From Paludibacter sp. (GTDB lineage Bacteria; Bacteroidota; Bacteroidia; Bacteroidales; Paludibacteraceae): a DNA stretch of 60,931 nt. The position numbers and the translations under genes were made by a program. Each line of letters begins with the position of its first letter. Position 1 is the first letter of the stretch. The notes beneath the pieces are model-generated. The model was given only the letters and a program-made list of their open reading frames with translations, was not told where the DNA came from and made no database searches. The stretch is from NCBI GenBank assembly GCA_028710415.1, contig JAQTUE010000031.1:1-60931 (forward strand). Direction: 5' to 3'. Positions 15,929-25,623 of this stretch are shown one piece after another.

Positions 15929-18874
15929 TTATTTTGTGATTAATTTTACTGTGTATCTTTTGTCAGCCAGTTCCACTACGCAGAACAGGATTCCTTTTAC
16001 GTTTGTAATGATCGGATAGTCAAATTTTCCTTCCGGGGCTTGTCTTTCTGTCCTCTGTATTTGTTGGCCTGTTGCATTGTACAGGGATATGCTCACTTTT
16101 CCCGGTACTTCAACAGGAATCGATAGAGTTGTTTCCCCTGCGAATGGATTAGGCGATACGGTCAATCCACTGGTAAAAGTTTCCGCAATACCCGTTGTAG
16201 TGGTAATCTCATATTCTATCATTTCAGGGGCAGTAGGTCCGACCATTTGTTCATCCAGTGGAACATTTACCAGGCTCACTGACGCATTGTATTCATCCGC
16301 ACCAATATCCCTGATTCCAATTGCCGCTTGACCTTCAAAATCCCTGGTTACGTACGTATACCCTATCGATGCATCGATAGCTGGGCTTCCGGACGTTAAT
16401 TTATACACATCATATTTAGAGCGTTGGTCGCAATTCTGACCGTATGCCTTGCACGATGATTTAATCAACTGAGGGTCGATGGTTTTTATCTGTGCATCGG
16501 TAGTTCCGGTTAACCCAAGGGTTGCGCTTCCGGTTGGATACATCAGGTTGTTCTGGAAACTTACACCGGTCAACGAGGCAGTGCTGTAATACTTGATAAA
16601 AGGATTTACCGGTCCAACCACTATGTTGTTGGCAAGTATGTTACTCTTGGGAGCTAACCCATAGGCACCGTTATTATCAAACCCGACTTCTATATTCGAT
16701 TTGTTGTTTACCAGCGTATTGAAGGCAAATACCACATTCTCTGCCAGGAAGTGGCTCGAATTGCTGGACGATGCATTAGTGACATCCCCATTGGTGATGG
16801 TGCAGGCTGCATCCCATTTATCCCCGGTAAGTCCTTCGAAATAATTGTTGATAATCTTATGGTTCATCCCGTATATCCTGACGCCTCCGCATCCGATGGT
16901 TTCCGTTCCAAATAAGGTCGTTTTGTTTTCACCAAAGAAGAAATTTCCTTCCACCACGCTGTTGTTTCCCTGACGAAGGCTCACGGTTCCCACGCACCTG
17001 CGGAAAGTGTTGTATCGCACGGTATCCTTGCAGCTTTTCAACGAAACTATTTCAGGGTCTCCATCGCAATCTTCAAACAAATTGTTTTCCACTACCGTAT
17101 AGGCATCCAGCTTGCAAAGATCGCTCACACCAATGCGGATGGTTTCTTTTTCGTTGGTAACTCGCGGAGTGTTGTTCCTGAAAATATTGTGGTCAATCCG
17201 GTCATGTTGCGATATCGCCGGTACGGTTCCATGGCTTCCATCAATTACCAGCCAGGCACCCTGGTCAAATTTTCCATCAAACAGATTGTGATCGAACCGG
17301 TTATCGTGGCTGTTGCAGATTTCGCTATCCCACAAATCACCGATTGTTACCCATTTCGAAGTTTGTGTGTCGGTGATCGTTGGCATTCTTAACCAGTTCC
17401 GGGTAATACGTACATTGCTGCATCCTTCCATTTTAAAAATGGTGCTTCCTGCATCGACATTTATATCAAAACCTTCATAGGTTACATAACTTTGATAAGA
17501 CAGGTTGAAATAGGTAGGTCCTGTAATCTTTGCACCGTACAGGTTCTTTGATCTAACCAGGATAGGTTTCAGTGCCGAACCACCCTTTGTGACTTTTAAA
17601 CCCCCAAGGTTGTAAGTTCCATCGAGCACCAGTACGGTGTCGCCCGGATTCATGGCTGCCAGGGCATCTTTGAACTGCGTAACGGTCGATACGGTGCGTG
17701 TAGTGGAAGAAACCTGAATAGCCGAAACGGAAGCGCCTATAGCCATATCCCCGTTTACAACAAAAGAGGCAGGATTGGTTGTGCCGCTCAAACTGCCGGA
17801 CCATCCGTTAAACTGATAACCCGATTGAATGGAGAGTTGCGCTGATACCGAAGTCCCGTTGTAATACACTGTTTGTTGTGGAACAAGTGTGATCGTTGCA
17901 CCCACTGGTTGGGTAATGGTGATGGTGGATTGTGCCGGTGGATTTGCCGGGTCAACTATAACGGTAGCTCCGAATATATAGTTTTTATCCACTGTAAATG
18001 CCTGCGGATTTGTCGTGCCGCTCAGGTCGCCCGTCCATCCTGTAAACAGGTAATGGTCTGGAACCGTTATCGACGCTGACACCTGGTCATTTAGTTGGTA
18101 AGTTGCTTTTACAGGCGAAAGTGCAATGGTGCCGTAAGCCGGTTGCGTGATGGCAATCGTTCTGTCGGTTGATGATGATTGAAAAGCAATGTCTGAAATA
18201 GGGGTAGAGCCAATATACAAGTTATCAAATGCCACATCGCACGTACCGCTTACCATCGAAAACCGGGTTGAATGATAATCAAATACGGTGGCTCCATTCC
18301 TGATTTCCCGGAACGTAAATATTTTATTTTGCACTACGCCATTGATCGCCAGTTGATACTTTCCGGCCCCATTGTCAATTTTTATTGAAATCCGGGTCCA
18401 GGCATTCACTGTGAAATCAGGTTGGGTAGCCCATCCGGCACTGCCATCATAAATCTTTAGTTTTGATGTGGGCAGGAATTCTACCATAAAACTGCGGTGG
18501 GTAGTGGTGCCCAGGTCATAACCGGTTATGCCAAAATTAGCAGAGGGTAATGTCTTTAGTTTGATCCAGAAGTCCAGGTATACATCCCCGGCCAGTCCAA
18601 CGGCATTGGTTGCGAAATCGGTACGGTCCACCTGCAATGCGGTTGCACTGGCACCAATTTTGAGCGCTTGCGTTCCATCCTTTACATAATCGGCCAGTGT
18701 CACTATTTCACCAATCCCGGTGGTAACGGTCCATTTATTTTTATTGTGAACAGTACCAGTAGTATAGCTGTCGGTTGTTTCGAACGATGTGTTCACCAAC
18801 GTCTGGGCATTCAACCCAACCGAACTTAGAAGTAAAATACAAAGTGTAGAAATAAGTGTAGAAAGTGATTTCAT
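15929..18874 (-). CDS. Large multidomain PL6 alginate lyase, T9SS-secreted
   Basis: This 981-aa protein has a signal peptide (1-23), a LamG-like domain (25-225), two InlB-type beta repeats (about 240-308 and 317-385, each with GW-G-LSGTTNP), a PL6 beta-helix (393-845) and a T9SS tail (about 905-981). The PL6 catalytic pair is Lys613 in EIVSLKSC and Arg634 in SLRQGN, with the usual spacing of 21. Other PL6 proteins here have RHG where this one has RQG, which may alter specificity. It should be a cell-surface or extracellular lyase. It is the first gene after the promoter at 18959-18991 and begins a series of closely spaced genes down to 5782. Confidence 0.88.
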   Translation of the reverse strand: MKSLSTLISTLCILLLSSVGLNAQTLVNTSFETTDSYTTGTVHNKNKWTVTTGIGEIVTLADYVKDGTQALKIGASATALQVDRTDFATNAVGLAGDVYLDFWIKLKTLPSANFGITGYDLGTTTHRSFMVEFLPTSKLKIYDGSAGWATQPDFTVNAWTRISIKIDNGAGKYQLAINGVVQNKIFTFREIRNGATVFDYHSTRFSMVSGTCDVAFDNLYIGSTPISDIAFQSSSTDRTIAITQPAYGTIALSPVKATYQLNDQVSASITVPDHYLFTGWTGDLSGTTNPQAFTVDKNYIFGATVIVDPANPPAQSTITITQPVGATITLVPQQTVYYNGTSVSAQLSIQSGYQFNGWSGSLSGTTNPASFVVNGDMAIGASVSAIQVSSTTRTVSTVTQFKDALAAMNPGDTVLVLDGTYNLGGLKVTKGGSALKPILVRSKNLYGAKITGPTYFNLSYQSYVTYEGFDINVDAGSTIFKMEGCSNVRITRNWLRMPTITDTQTSKWVTIGDLWDSEICNSHDNRFDHNLFDGKFDQGAWLVIDGSHGTVPAISQHDRIDHNIFRNNTPRVTNEKETIRIGVSDLCKLDAYTVVENNLFEDCDGDPEIVSLKSCKDTVRYNTFRRCVGTVSLRQGNNSVVEGNFFFGENKTTLFGTETIGCGGVRIYGMNHKIINNYFEGLTGDKWDAACTITNGDVTNASSSNSSHFLAENVVFAFNTLVNNKSNIEVGFDNNGAYGLAPKSNILANNIVVGPVNPFIKYYSTASLTGVSFQNNLMYPTGSATLGLTGTTDAQIKTIDPQLIKSSCKAYGQNCDQRSKYDVYKLTSGSPAIDASIGYTYVTRDFEGQAAIGIRDIGADEYNASVSLVNVPLDEQMVGPTAPEMIEYEITTTTGIAETFTSGLTVSPNPFAGETTLSIPVEVPGKVSISLYNATGQQIQRTERQAPEGKFDYPIITNVKGILFCVVELADKRYTVKLITK

Positions 18875-18958
18875 GCAGGGGTATTTTAGTTGTAAAGTTG
18901 TATACTTAATTTAAAAATATGCTATTCGTTTTGAATTGAATGGGTTAAGTCTTTTTAT

Positions 18959-18991
18959 TTGGTCAACCAATTATTTGGTCGACCAAAAGTA
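18959..18991 (-). promoter_or_regulatory. Regulon promoter with paired operators before the large PL6 gene
   Basis: TTGGTCAACCAA (18959-18970) and TTGGTCGACCAA (18975-18986) are 16 bp apart start to start. On the minus strand the -7 box TACTTTTG (18991-18984) overlaps the upstream operator by three bases. No good -33 TTTG was found at the normal spacing, which would fit a need for an activator. Confidence 0.75.
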
Positions 18992-19040
18992 CGATTTATG
19001 TTTATAATAAAAAAACAAATTATGAGCTATTTTTCATTTC

Positions 19041-19054
19041 ATGTTGTAGAACAT
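19041..19054. promoter_or_regulatory. TGTT-type dyad centred 67 bp upstream of the operator
   Basis: The dyad ATGTTGTAGAACAT has its centre at 19047.5, exactly 67 bp from the operator centre at 18980.5. Its position suits an activator binding about 70 bp upstream of the transcription start. The protein is not known. Confidence 0.65.
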
Positions 19055-19287
19055 AATAATTGGCTAATTTTAGAATCTGGGAACTGTTTGTTAAGTTAAA
19101 ACATCTCGGATCAGATATATACCACCCGATTTTTTAACCCTTTTATAAAATAATAAAACACTTTATCCGTTTTAAAGAAAGTTACCGCTTTAATTGTGTT
19201 TGAGGAATCCGGCGAGCCGCATTTTATTCCGTTTCCACCTGCTTTCTGACTTACCACCAGTGGGCTTTTATTCACCATTTGTTCGCC

Positions 19288-19394
19288 ACGATGTCACTGG
19301 TATTACAGTGATATTACAGTGATGATACAGTGATATTACAGTGATGTTACACCCTAATATTATGAGTGTAATATCACTGTAATATCTCTGTAAC
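19288..19394. repeat. 11-bp repeat array with inverted units (copy A)
   Basis: Five direct 11-mers (19299-19353) read GGTATTACAGT, GATATTACAGT, GATGATACAGT, GATATTACAGT and GATGTTACACC. After a short spacer the inverted form ACTGTAATATC and neighbours follow (19364-19394), so the array can fold into a long hairpin. A related array with another unit sequence is at 43935-44114. Units are too short and have no spacers, so this is not CRISPR. Confidence 0.8.
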
Positions 19395-19604
19395 TTTTCA
19401 TTAATATGTGCAATATCCTGGTGATATCCATAAAACATCCAACTAATCCGATATTCAAACCAACATTTTATATAAACAAGGGGCGTACTGACTGTTGGTA
19501 TATGGTCGGTAGAAGGGAGTAGACCGAAATTCCTGGAATGAAAGATGGAGGAGTAATGTTTCGTTGAGTGTCAAAATACTCTAATCACAAGTGTGGATAT
19601 AAAA

Positions 19605-19637
19605 AAACGGGTTCCCGCCTTTAAAGCAGGAACCCGA
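19605..19637 (-). terminator. Terminator after the 797-aa secreted protein gene
   Basis: The arms CGGGTTCC-GC (19608-19618) and GC-GGAACCCG (19626-19636) flank a short loop. On the minus strand seven T residues follow. It ends the single-gene unit 22058-19665. Confidence 0.9.
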
Positions 19638-19664
19638 AAATTTAATTGTGAAAGAAATCCCGGA

Positions 19665-22058
19665 TTACTTAATAATGACTTTAGCACTTTTCATCAGACC
19701 ATCCTTACTTGTAAAGCGAACGATATACAATCCGCTTTCAAGGGTTGTTACCAACTTGTTGGCATTGAAGGCCTGTAATACTTTTGCACCCTGCATGTTG
19801 TACACCTGGATTTGTCCGGCTTCGGAACAAAGGATAGTTTTACCGTGGGCAGTTACAAAACCTGATAATTTCAAATCTGCCAGCGAGGTGTTTAAGGTCG
19901 TTATCTGGTTGGAAAGAGCCGATGGGTTGGAGTCAAAATAAGTGATTCCATCGCCTTTTGCAACGACAGCATAGGTGTAGGTTGCCGAACTGGTTAAGCC
20001 GATAATATCAAGGCTGGCCGAAGCCTGTCCCATCACATTGTTTGTCTGGATCAGGGTGGCTCCATTATATACCAGAACATCATAACTTGCTGCATTAGCC
20101 ACCGGAGTCCAGACAGCCGTAAACCCGCTAGAAACAATCGTTGATACAGTTCCCAATACAGGTGCAGTAAGTTGAGTTGCTGTTGTCACCAAGGAAGAGG
20201 CTGTAGAAATATAGGAATCGGTGAATAAGTTGTCTCCATCACCTTTTGCAACCACTGCATACGTATAGGCTGTACCACCCTGAAGATCGGAAATGACAAG
20301 ACTCTGGGCAGTCTGGCCATTGGCAGTATAGGTGTTTACCAAAGTGGTGCCGCTATATACCTTCACGAAGTACCCTGTGACATTTGCTACCGGGGTCCAG
20401 TTAGCTGTAAAGCCGGTTGCAGTGATATTTCCGGCAGTGCCTGTAGTTGGAGTGGCAAGCAAGGCAGGGTTGGTAGTCCGGATGATCACCTGATAAATGT
20501 AAATATATCCTGTACCGCCATTTTCGATCCTGAATTTGGCATTGGTTGTGTTGGCTGTTATAGGAATCATGAAGATAGATTCCACCCCGGAAGTTGGTAT
20601 GGTGTATGTTCCTACTGTACCTGCAGAACCTGCTCCGACGGCCGTCCATACCCCGCTGATTAATTGTTTTAATAAAAAATCCCTGGGACCCGTGGCAGGT
20701 GCAACATGTATTTCAATCTGGCCTACAGTTTTAACCGTTGGGAATACGAACATTCCGGTATATGATAATTTATCCAGGCGGATTGAGTTAGTATGTACTT
20801 CGCCCCTGGGGCCTGTTTTTGTATCGGCATATAAATACCCCCTGGCCACATCAAAGCCATTGGCAGTCATCGAAGGCAATGCCCCTGATGCCGGGAGCAC
20901 ATCGGTGGAAAGAAAGGCTGTTCCCCAGGATCCATCATTGAAGGCGGTGCTTAAACTGGCAGGATAATCGGTAGCAGTAGAAAAAACCGAGGCGGTTGAT
21001 TGTATGGAATTTGTAACAGTCGTACCATCACCAATAGCACTTACGGAGTAAGAGTAAGGGGTATTTACAGTCAGTCCATCGATATTGATACTTTGTGCAG
21101 ACTGGCCGTTGGCGGTGTAAGTACTTATCAGGTTTGTACCCTGATAAACGAAAATATTGTATCCTGTGGCACCGGCAACAGCAGTCCAGTTGGCAGTAAA
21201 ACCTTCGGCTCCAATGGAAGAAGCTACCCCATTTGCAGGGGCCGACGTACGTGGCAATGAGGATGCAGCCACAGCATCAGCCCATGCAAGGGATACTCTG
21301 ACGCCACTTGTATAGAAATAACTTGCATTATTTCCATTGCATTTGATCATAAATAAACTGAGGGCTGTTTTTGCTGTCCCTTTTGAGTTGTCAACAGCAT
21401 TGGCAGCAGGCTCGGTGGTGGTGCCAACTATCGGATTAACAAATAAGGAGGCGGTAGAAGTACTGAAATCATATTTGATAACGATGAAATAGGTGGCTGC
21501 TGCATCATAATAGGTTGATGTGGCACCCCCTATCCATTGTATGTCAGCAGAAGTAGTACTCGAACGGGTTATTCCGAACCGGAAGATGCTCCCATTGGTT
21601 GCATTTTTACCATACCACACCTTAATTCCTGATGTAGCCGGGGCATCCGAAAGCCCGATAATTTCAGCATTCGAACCACCCTGTGCCTGGACTTTAAATA
21701 AGAATGACAGATAAACAACTCCTGTTGTGATTGGAGAAGCTGTAAATGATTTGTAGGAGGTATAAGCCCCGCTGGTTACCCCACTATACGTGTTCAGCAA
21801 GGTTTTACCTACACCGGAAAGTGCATACGCATCAATCCCTGTAGTATAATTCAAAACCGGAGTTGTAACCAGGGATCGTAGTTCAGTAGTTGGAAGGGCA
21901 GTACCTGTGGTTGTTGTGAATCCGTTTCCTGTAACGGTGGAGCTGACAACCGAGACATTTGGAAAGTCTGCGTAATTGAACGTTTCGTCCATTAAAACCT
22001 GGGCATTTGCCAGCATGGCACTCAGTAACATGACCAGAAATAAAGTAAATTTTTTCAT
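19665..22058 (-). CDS. Secreted LamG-like/Fn3 protein with novel module and T9SS tail
   Basis: This 797-aa protein has a signal peptide (1-19), a LamG-like domain (about 20-268), an Fn3 domain (about 277-365), an unassigned beta module (about 368-535), two more Fn3 domains (about 540-720) and a T9SS tail (725-797). The unassigned module carries FNDGSWGT, NGFDV, GEVHTN, FPTVKTVGQIEIH and a late FRIENG strand. The T9SS tail is nearly the same as that of the 1080-aa protein next door. No catalytic motif was found. It may bind and hold glycan at the surface. It has its own regulon promoter and terminator, so it is a single-gene unit. Confidence 0.8.
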   Translation of the reverse strand: MKKFTLFLVMLLSAMLANAQVLMDETFNYADFPNVSVVSSTVTGNGFTTTTGTALPTTELRSLVTTPVLNYTTGIDAYALSGVGKTLLNTYSGVTSGAYTSYKSFTASPITTGVVYLSFLFKVQAQGGSNAEIIGLSDAPATSGIKVWYGKNATNGSIFRFGITRSSTTSADIQWIGGATSTYYDAAATYFIVIKYDFSTSTASLFVNPIVGTTTEPAANAVDNSKGTAKTALSLFMIKCNGNNASYFYTSGVRVSLAWADAVAASSLPRTSAPANGVASSIGAEGFTANWTAVAGATGYNIFVYQGTNLISTYTANGQSAQSINIDGLTVNTPYSYSVSAIGDGTTVTNSIQSTASVFSTATDYPASLSTAFNDGSWGTAFLSTDVLPASGALPSMTANGFDVARGYLYADTKTGPRGEVHTNSIRLDKLSYTGMFVFPTVKTVGQIEIHVAPATGPRDFLLKQLISGVWTAVGAGSAGTVGTYTIPTSGVESIFMIPITANTTNAKFRIENGGTGYIYIYQVIIRTTNPALLATPTTGTAGNITATGFTANWTPVANVTGYFVKVYSGTTLVNTYTANGQTAQSLVISDLQGGTAYTYAVVAKGDGDNLFTDSYISTASSLVTTATQLTAPVLGTVSTIVSSGFTAVWTPVANAASYDVLVYNGATLIQTNNVMGQASASLDIIGLTSSATYTYAVVAKGDGITYFDSNPSALSNQITTLNTSLADLKLSGFVTAHGKTILCSEAGQIQVYNMQGAKVLQAFNANKLVTTLESGLYIVRFTSKDGLMKSAKVIIK

Positions 22059-22131
22059 AATGATTTTAATTTAAAGGGTGATTAAATATAAAATGAATAG
22101 TTGAAATTCAAAACTTTAGTAGATCGCTTGT

Positions 22132-22148
22132 TTGGTCAACCAAAAGTA
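22132..22148 (-). promoter_or_regulatory. Regulon promoter with one operator before the 797-aa protein gene
   Basis: TTGGTCAACCAA (22132-22143) overlaps the -7 box TACTTTTG (22148-22141, minus strand). A second operator 16 bp downstream, as at other regulon promoters, is missing here (the sequence there is only a weak match). Confidence 0.72.
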
Positions 22149-22197
22149 AGGGGTTTCTATTTTTTAAAAAAATAATTTATACGTTATTTTTCGTAAT

Positions 22198-22211
22198 ATG
22201 TTGTAAAACAT
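22198..22211. promoter_or_regulatory. TGTT-type dyad centred 67 bp upstream of the operator
   Basis: ATGTTGTAAAACAT is centred at 22204.5, exactly 67 bp from the operator centre at 22137.5. Confidence 0.65.
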
Positions 22212-22249
22212 TGTTTAGATTGTATTCTGACTTGTTGCCTGCCTGATTC

Positions 22250-22287
22250 CACAAAAAAAGGTGTTGGCCGTGACAGTCAACACCTTT
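22250..22287 (-). terminator. Terminator after the 1080-aa protein gene
   Basis: The arms AAAGGTGTTG (22257-22266) and CAACACCTTT (22278-22287) are perfect, and on the minus strand they run into a T tract. It separates the 1080-aa gene from the next regulon unit. Confidence 0.92.
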
Positions 22288-22308
22288 CATTGAAACTAGA
22301 AATTTGTT

Positions 22309-25300
22309 TTATTTTATCATTACTTTCGTGCTGTTCATTTGACCGTTTTTGCCGGTGAAACGAACGATATACAATCCGCTTTCAAGGGTAGTTACCACCT
22401 TGTTGGTATTGAAAACCTGCAATACTTTTGCACCCTGCACGTTGTACACCTGGATTTGACCGGCTTCGGAACAACGGATTGTTTTACCAACGGTTGAGAC
22501 AAATGACCTTGAATCCATACTCTTTATTCCTGTTGCAGTCCCCGGGGTAGCTGTCATGCCAGAAGAAAGGGTCGAGTTAAAACTGGTAGAACCATCCCCT
22601 TTTGCGGTAACGTAGTAAGTATAGGTTGCATCCTGGGTAAGACCTGTAAATGCCACAGAATTTTCAGGAGCCAGAACATTTTTAGTGTCTACCAGTGTGG
22701 GTGTTGCATCATAAAGCGTAACATCGTAACTTACAGCACCAGCTACAACTGTCCAATTGGCTGTGAATCCTGTCGTCGTAACACCCGAAGCCGGTTGAAC
22801 TGCCGGTGTTGCGAGCAAGGTGGTAAAACTGGCAGAAGGCATTGACAGATAAGAATCAGAATAGGTTACATCACCATCCCCTTTCGCTTTTACCTTGTAA
22901 GTATAAGCTGTATTTGCAGATAATCCTGCAATGGCGTTACTGTTTCCTGTTACATTGACTGGAAATCCTGTTACTAATGCTCCGGCCTGGTAAACATAAA
23001 CATCATAATTTAAGGCATTAGGAACATCTGTTAAACTAGCTGTGAAGCCGCTGGCTGAGATTGCTGAAGCGGTATTAATTACCGGGCGTGGCAATAAAGC
23101 AGGAGCCGTTGTACGTGTAATTACTTTGGTTAATATAAAACCTCCCGAACTGGCATTTTCAATTCTAAACCTGGCAGGAGTAGCACGTGTGATATTAAAG
23201 ATATACACAGAATCAAGTTTTGAGCTTAATGTAGTTGCTGCTGTGGTATACGAACTAGCAGGTGCTTCGGCTACAGCAACCCAGGCGGAACCATTCCATT
23301 CAGTCAGTTTAAATCCATTGCCGGCTGTCGGGGCAAAACCATGAATCTCCAACTGTTGTAATGAATTTACTGTTGGAAGTGCAACTGAACCAACATTAGC
23401 AAGTTTATCAACCGATATTAAATTAACAAGTACTTCCCCTTTTAATCCGCTTACTGCAGCCGGATAGATTGAAGCAGCCGTTAAATCGAAGCCATTGAGA
23501 GATATTGAACCATACGAGCCAGATACCAATGACCCTGTAGCTGCAGGAGTTCCCCAGGTGCCATCCGCAAAATTAGTATTGATGGTGTTGACATTTGCAA
23601 ACAAAGTTTTGGTTACTGTGGATGAAACAGAAGTGCTTGATGTTAAAGTTGCAGGTGTAAGATTATCACCAATAGCGATCACTTTATAAGTATACGAAGT
23701 TCCCATCTGAAGCCCGGTAAATACAAAGCTGGAAACAGTTCCATCTCCGGGGACTGCAGTTGATGATAATAATGCATTACCCAGATATAATTGAATTTGA
23801 TAACTCAGGGCATTAGTTACTACCGACCAGTTTGCAGTAAATCCATCGACTGTCTGTAAGGTTGCAACTCCAATAACCGGAGAAGATAATCCTACTGTTG
23901 AAATAGTCGCAGAAGCTACTGAAATATCCGAATTGCCCCAGTAAATTCCATCACCCTTGGCTACCACTTTATAAGTATAGGCTGTATTTGACATCAGCCC
24001 GATAATTGCCTGGCTGGTTGTAGCCTGACCTGCTGCATTTGTGGTACTTATTAAGGTTGCGCCCTGATAAACGGAGATGTCGTAACTTGAGGCATTTGTT
24101 ACCGCGGCCCATTGTGCCGTAAAACCAACTGCTACAGGGGTAATTCCACCTGCAGAAACATCTGGGGTGCTCAGTTTTGGCATTGTAAATGAACTTGATG
24201 CACCTGAGGATATCGAATTACTGTAGGATACTCCATCTCCAATAGCTACTACTTTGTATGTGTAGGTGCTCCCTGTAGTTAACCCCGAGATTAACAGACT
24301 GGATGTTGATTGTCCGGTAACACTTCTGGAGATAACAGGTATAGAAGTACTTGTCGGGGCAGTGGCTCCTGCATAAAGATACACCGTGTACCCGGTTGCA
24401 TTTATGTCAACAGGAGTCCAGTTGGCAGTCATGCTTAACCCGACTACATTTGTTGCATTAGCTATTGTTGGAGCCGATAATTTTGCCTGGTTAAGAGCAG
24501 TTTGAGAAATTCCTGCAACTAATCCATCATCGGCACAAATGAATGAAGATTTATTAGATAACGAGAAATCCTGAACTGTTGGATCGGAAAAAGCCGGTGG
24601 AGTGCCTGCTGCAAAGGTATTTGTTCCCGTTGGTACAGTACCTGTAAAACCTGCCAGATAACAATAACTTGTGGTAGCGGTAGGCAATGTTTGAGCAACA
24701 TTACTAAAAATACAATGAGAAATCGTAATTGCACCCGAACCACTTAGTAATTTAATAATACCTTCAGAAGTAGTACTGGTTAGTAGATTATAAAAGGTGC
24801 AATGATCAATAATTGTTGTTCCGGTATTTATTTGAGCACTGTAAATAATATTAGCCCTGGAGGCTAATAAAGAATTATTTCTAAATGTTGTATTTCTAAG
24901 GTTTACAAGAACGCCGGGTGTATTTGTGGCTGCATTGGCAAAATAGATCGCTCTTCCTCCAAAGTTACTAATAGTACTGCCTTGAATATCAATTGCAGAC
25001 CCTGAATTAGTACCATTAACTCCGTCAAACCTAATTACCCCGTTCCCGGAACCATTAAGAAAATCGTGAATGTAACAATTGTTTATGATGACTTTACTCA
25101 AAGATGCTGTAGCAGCTCCATAAAATAATAGAGGCTGTCCTGTTCCACCTGAATTTATACCATTGAATTCAAGTCCATCCAACGTAAGTGTAATGTTAGG
25201 GGTTAAAGTGTAAAAAATATTAGCAGTACTGCCAGATGTACTGCTAAACAGACTAATAACCGGTTTGGCAATTAAATTTGCTGCAGCCTTTACAGTTACA

Positions 25301-25551
25301 CTTTTAGTCAGTGTATTGTTATTGGACGTTGAACCTGTATTGAAGACATATAATCCCCCGGGAGTGGTAAGTTCGTAGACATCATACGTGCCGGCTTTTA
25401 AATCTGTATTGAGAGCCACTACATCTGATACTGCATATTGGTGGGTGACGGCATTTGCTTTAAATCCAAAACAACTAAGCAATATAATCATAAATACTGA
25501 TAGTGTCTTAAACCGCCTAAGACAATACGATAATAAAGTAATTTTCTTCAT
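22309..25551 (-). CDS. Secreted beta-helix/Fn3 protein with novel module and T9SS tail
   Basis: This 1080-aa protein has a signal segment (about 15-34), a right-handed parallel beta-helix (about 35-345) like the DUF4957/DUF5123 proteins that resemble chondroitinase B, three Fn3 domains (about 355-625), the unassigned beta module (about 635-800) shared with two other proteins here, two more Fn3 domains (about 805-990) and a T9SS tail. The Lys-21-Arg pair of PL6 lyases was not seen in the helix, so it may be a binding protein and not a lyase. It is a single-gene unit with a regulon promoter (25624-25656) and a terminator (22250-22287). Confidence 0.78.
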   Translation of the reverse strand: MKKITLLSYCLRRFKTLSVFMIILLSCFGFKANAVTHQYAVSDVVALNTDLKAGTYDVYELTTPGGLYVFNTGSTSNNNTLTKSVTVKAAANLIAKPVISLFSSTSGSTANIFYTLTPNITLTLDGLEFNGINSGGTGQPLLFYGAATASLSKVIINNCYIHDFLNGSGNGVIRFDGVNGTNSGSAIDIQGSTISNFGGRAIYFANAATNTPGVLVNLRNTTFRNNSLLASRANIIYSAQINTGTTIIDHCTFYNLLTSTTSEGIIKLLSGSGAITISHCIFSNVAQTLPTATTSYCYLAGFTGTVPTGTNTFAAGTPPAFSDPTVQDFSLSNKSSFICADDGLVAGISQTALNQAKLSAPTIANATNVVGLSMTANWTPVDINATGYTVYLYAGATAPTSTSIPVISRSVTGQSTSSLLISGLTTGSTYTYKVVAIGDGVSYSNSISSGASSSFTMPKLSTPDVSAGGITPVAVGFTAQWAAVTNASSYDISVYQGATLISTTNAAGQATTSQAIIGLMSNTAYTYKVVAKGDGIYWGNSDISVASATISTVGLSSPVIGVATLQTVDGFTANWSVVTNALSYQIQLYLGNALLSSTAVPGDGTVSSFVFTGLQMGTSYTYKVIAIGDNLTPATLTSSTSVSSTVTKTLFANVNTINTNFADGTWGTPAATGSLVSGSYGSISLNGFDLTAASIYPAAVSGLKGEVLVNLISVDKLANVGSVALPTVNSLQQLEIHGFAPTAGNGFKLTEWNGSAWVAVAEAPASSYTTAATTLSSKLDSVYIFNITRATPARFRIENASSGGFILTKVITRTTAPALLPRPVINTASAISASGFTASLTDVPNALNYDVYVYQAGALVTGFPVNVTGNSNAIAGLSANTAYTYKVKAKGDGDVTYSDSYLSMPSASFTTLLATPAVQPASGVTTTGFTANWTVVAGAVSYDVTLYDATPTLVDTKNVLAPENSVAFTGLTQDATYTYYVTAKGDGSTSFNSTLSSGMTATPGTATGIKSMDSRSFVSTVGKTIRCSEAGQIQVYNVQGAKVLQVFNTNKVVTTLESGLYIVRFTGKNGQMNSTKVMIK

Positions 25552-25623
25552 ACATAATAGATTTTAAATTGGGTTATATAGTTTATTTTATTATTCCAGG
25601 ATAGTAAGATAGTTATATGTTTT

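Larger units (their letters stand above)
18875..19664. other. Gene-free region holding a regulon promoter, an 11-mer array and a terminator
   Basis: In 790 bp there is no credible gene. The parts recognised are the regulon promoter (18959-18991), the TGTT-type dyad (19041-19054), an 11-bp repeat array with inverted units (19288-19394) and the terminator of the next gene (19605-19637). The remaining AT-rich DNA shows nothing clear. Confidence 0.75.

Noticed and set aside
19288..19394. Possible CRISPR-like array in the gap before the large PL6 gene
   Set aside because: Units are only 11 bp, directly adjacent and partly inverted. There are no spacers and no cas genes in the window.
22309..25551. 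The 1080-aa beta-helix protein as a fourth PL6 lyase
   Set aside because: I could not find the Lys-21-Arg catalytic pair that the three PL6 proteins share, so it is described as a beta-helix protein of unknown activity.
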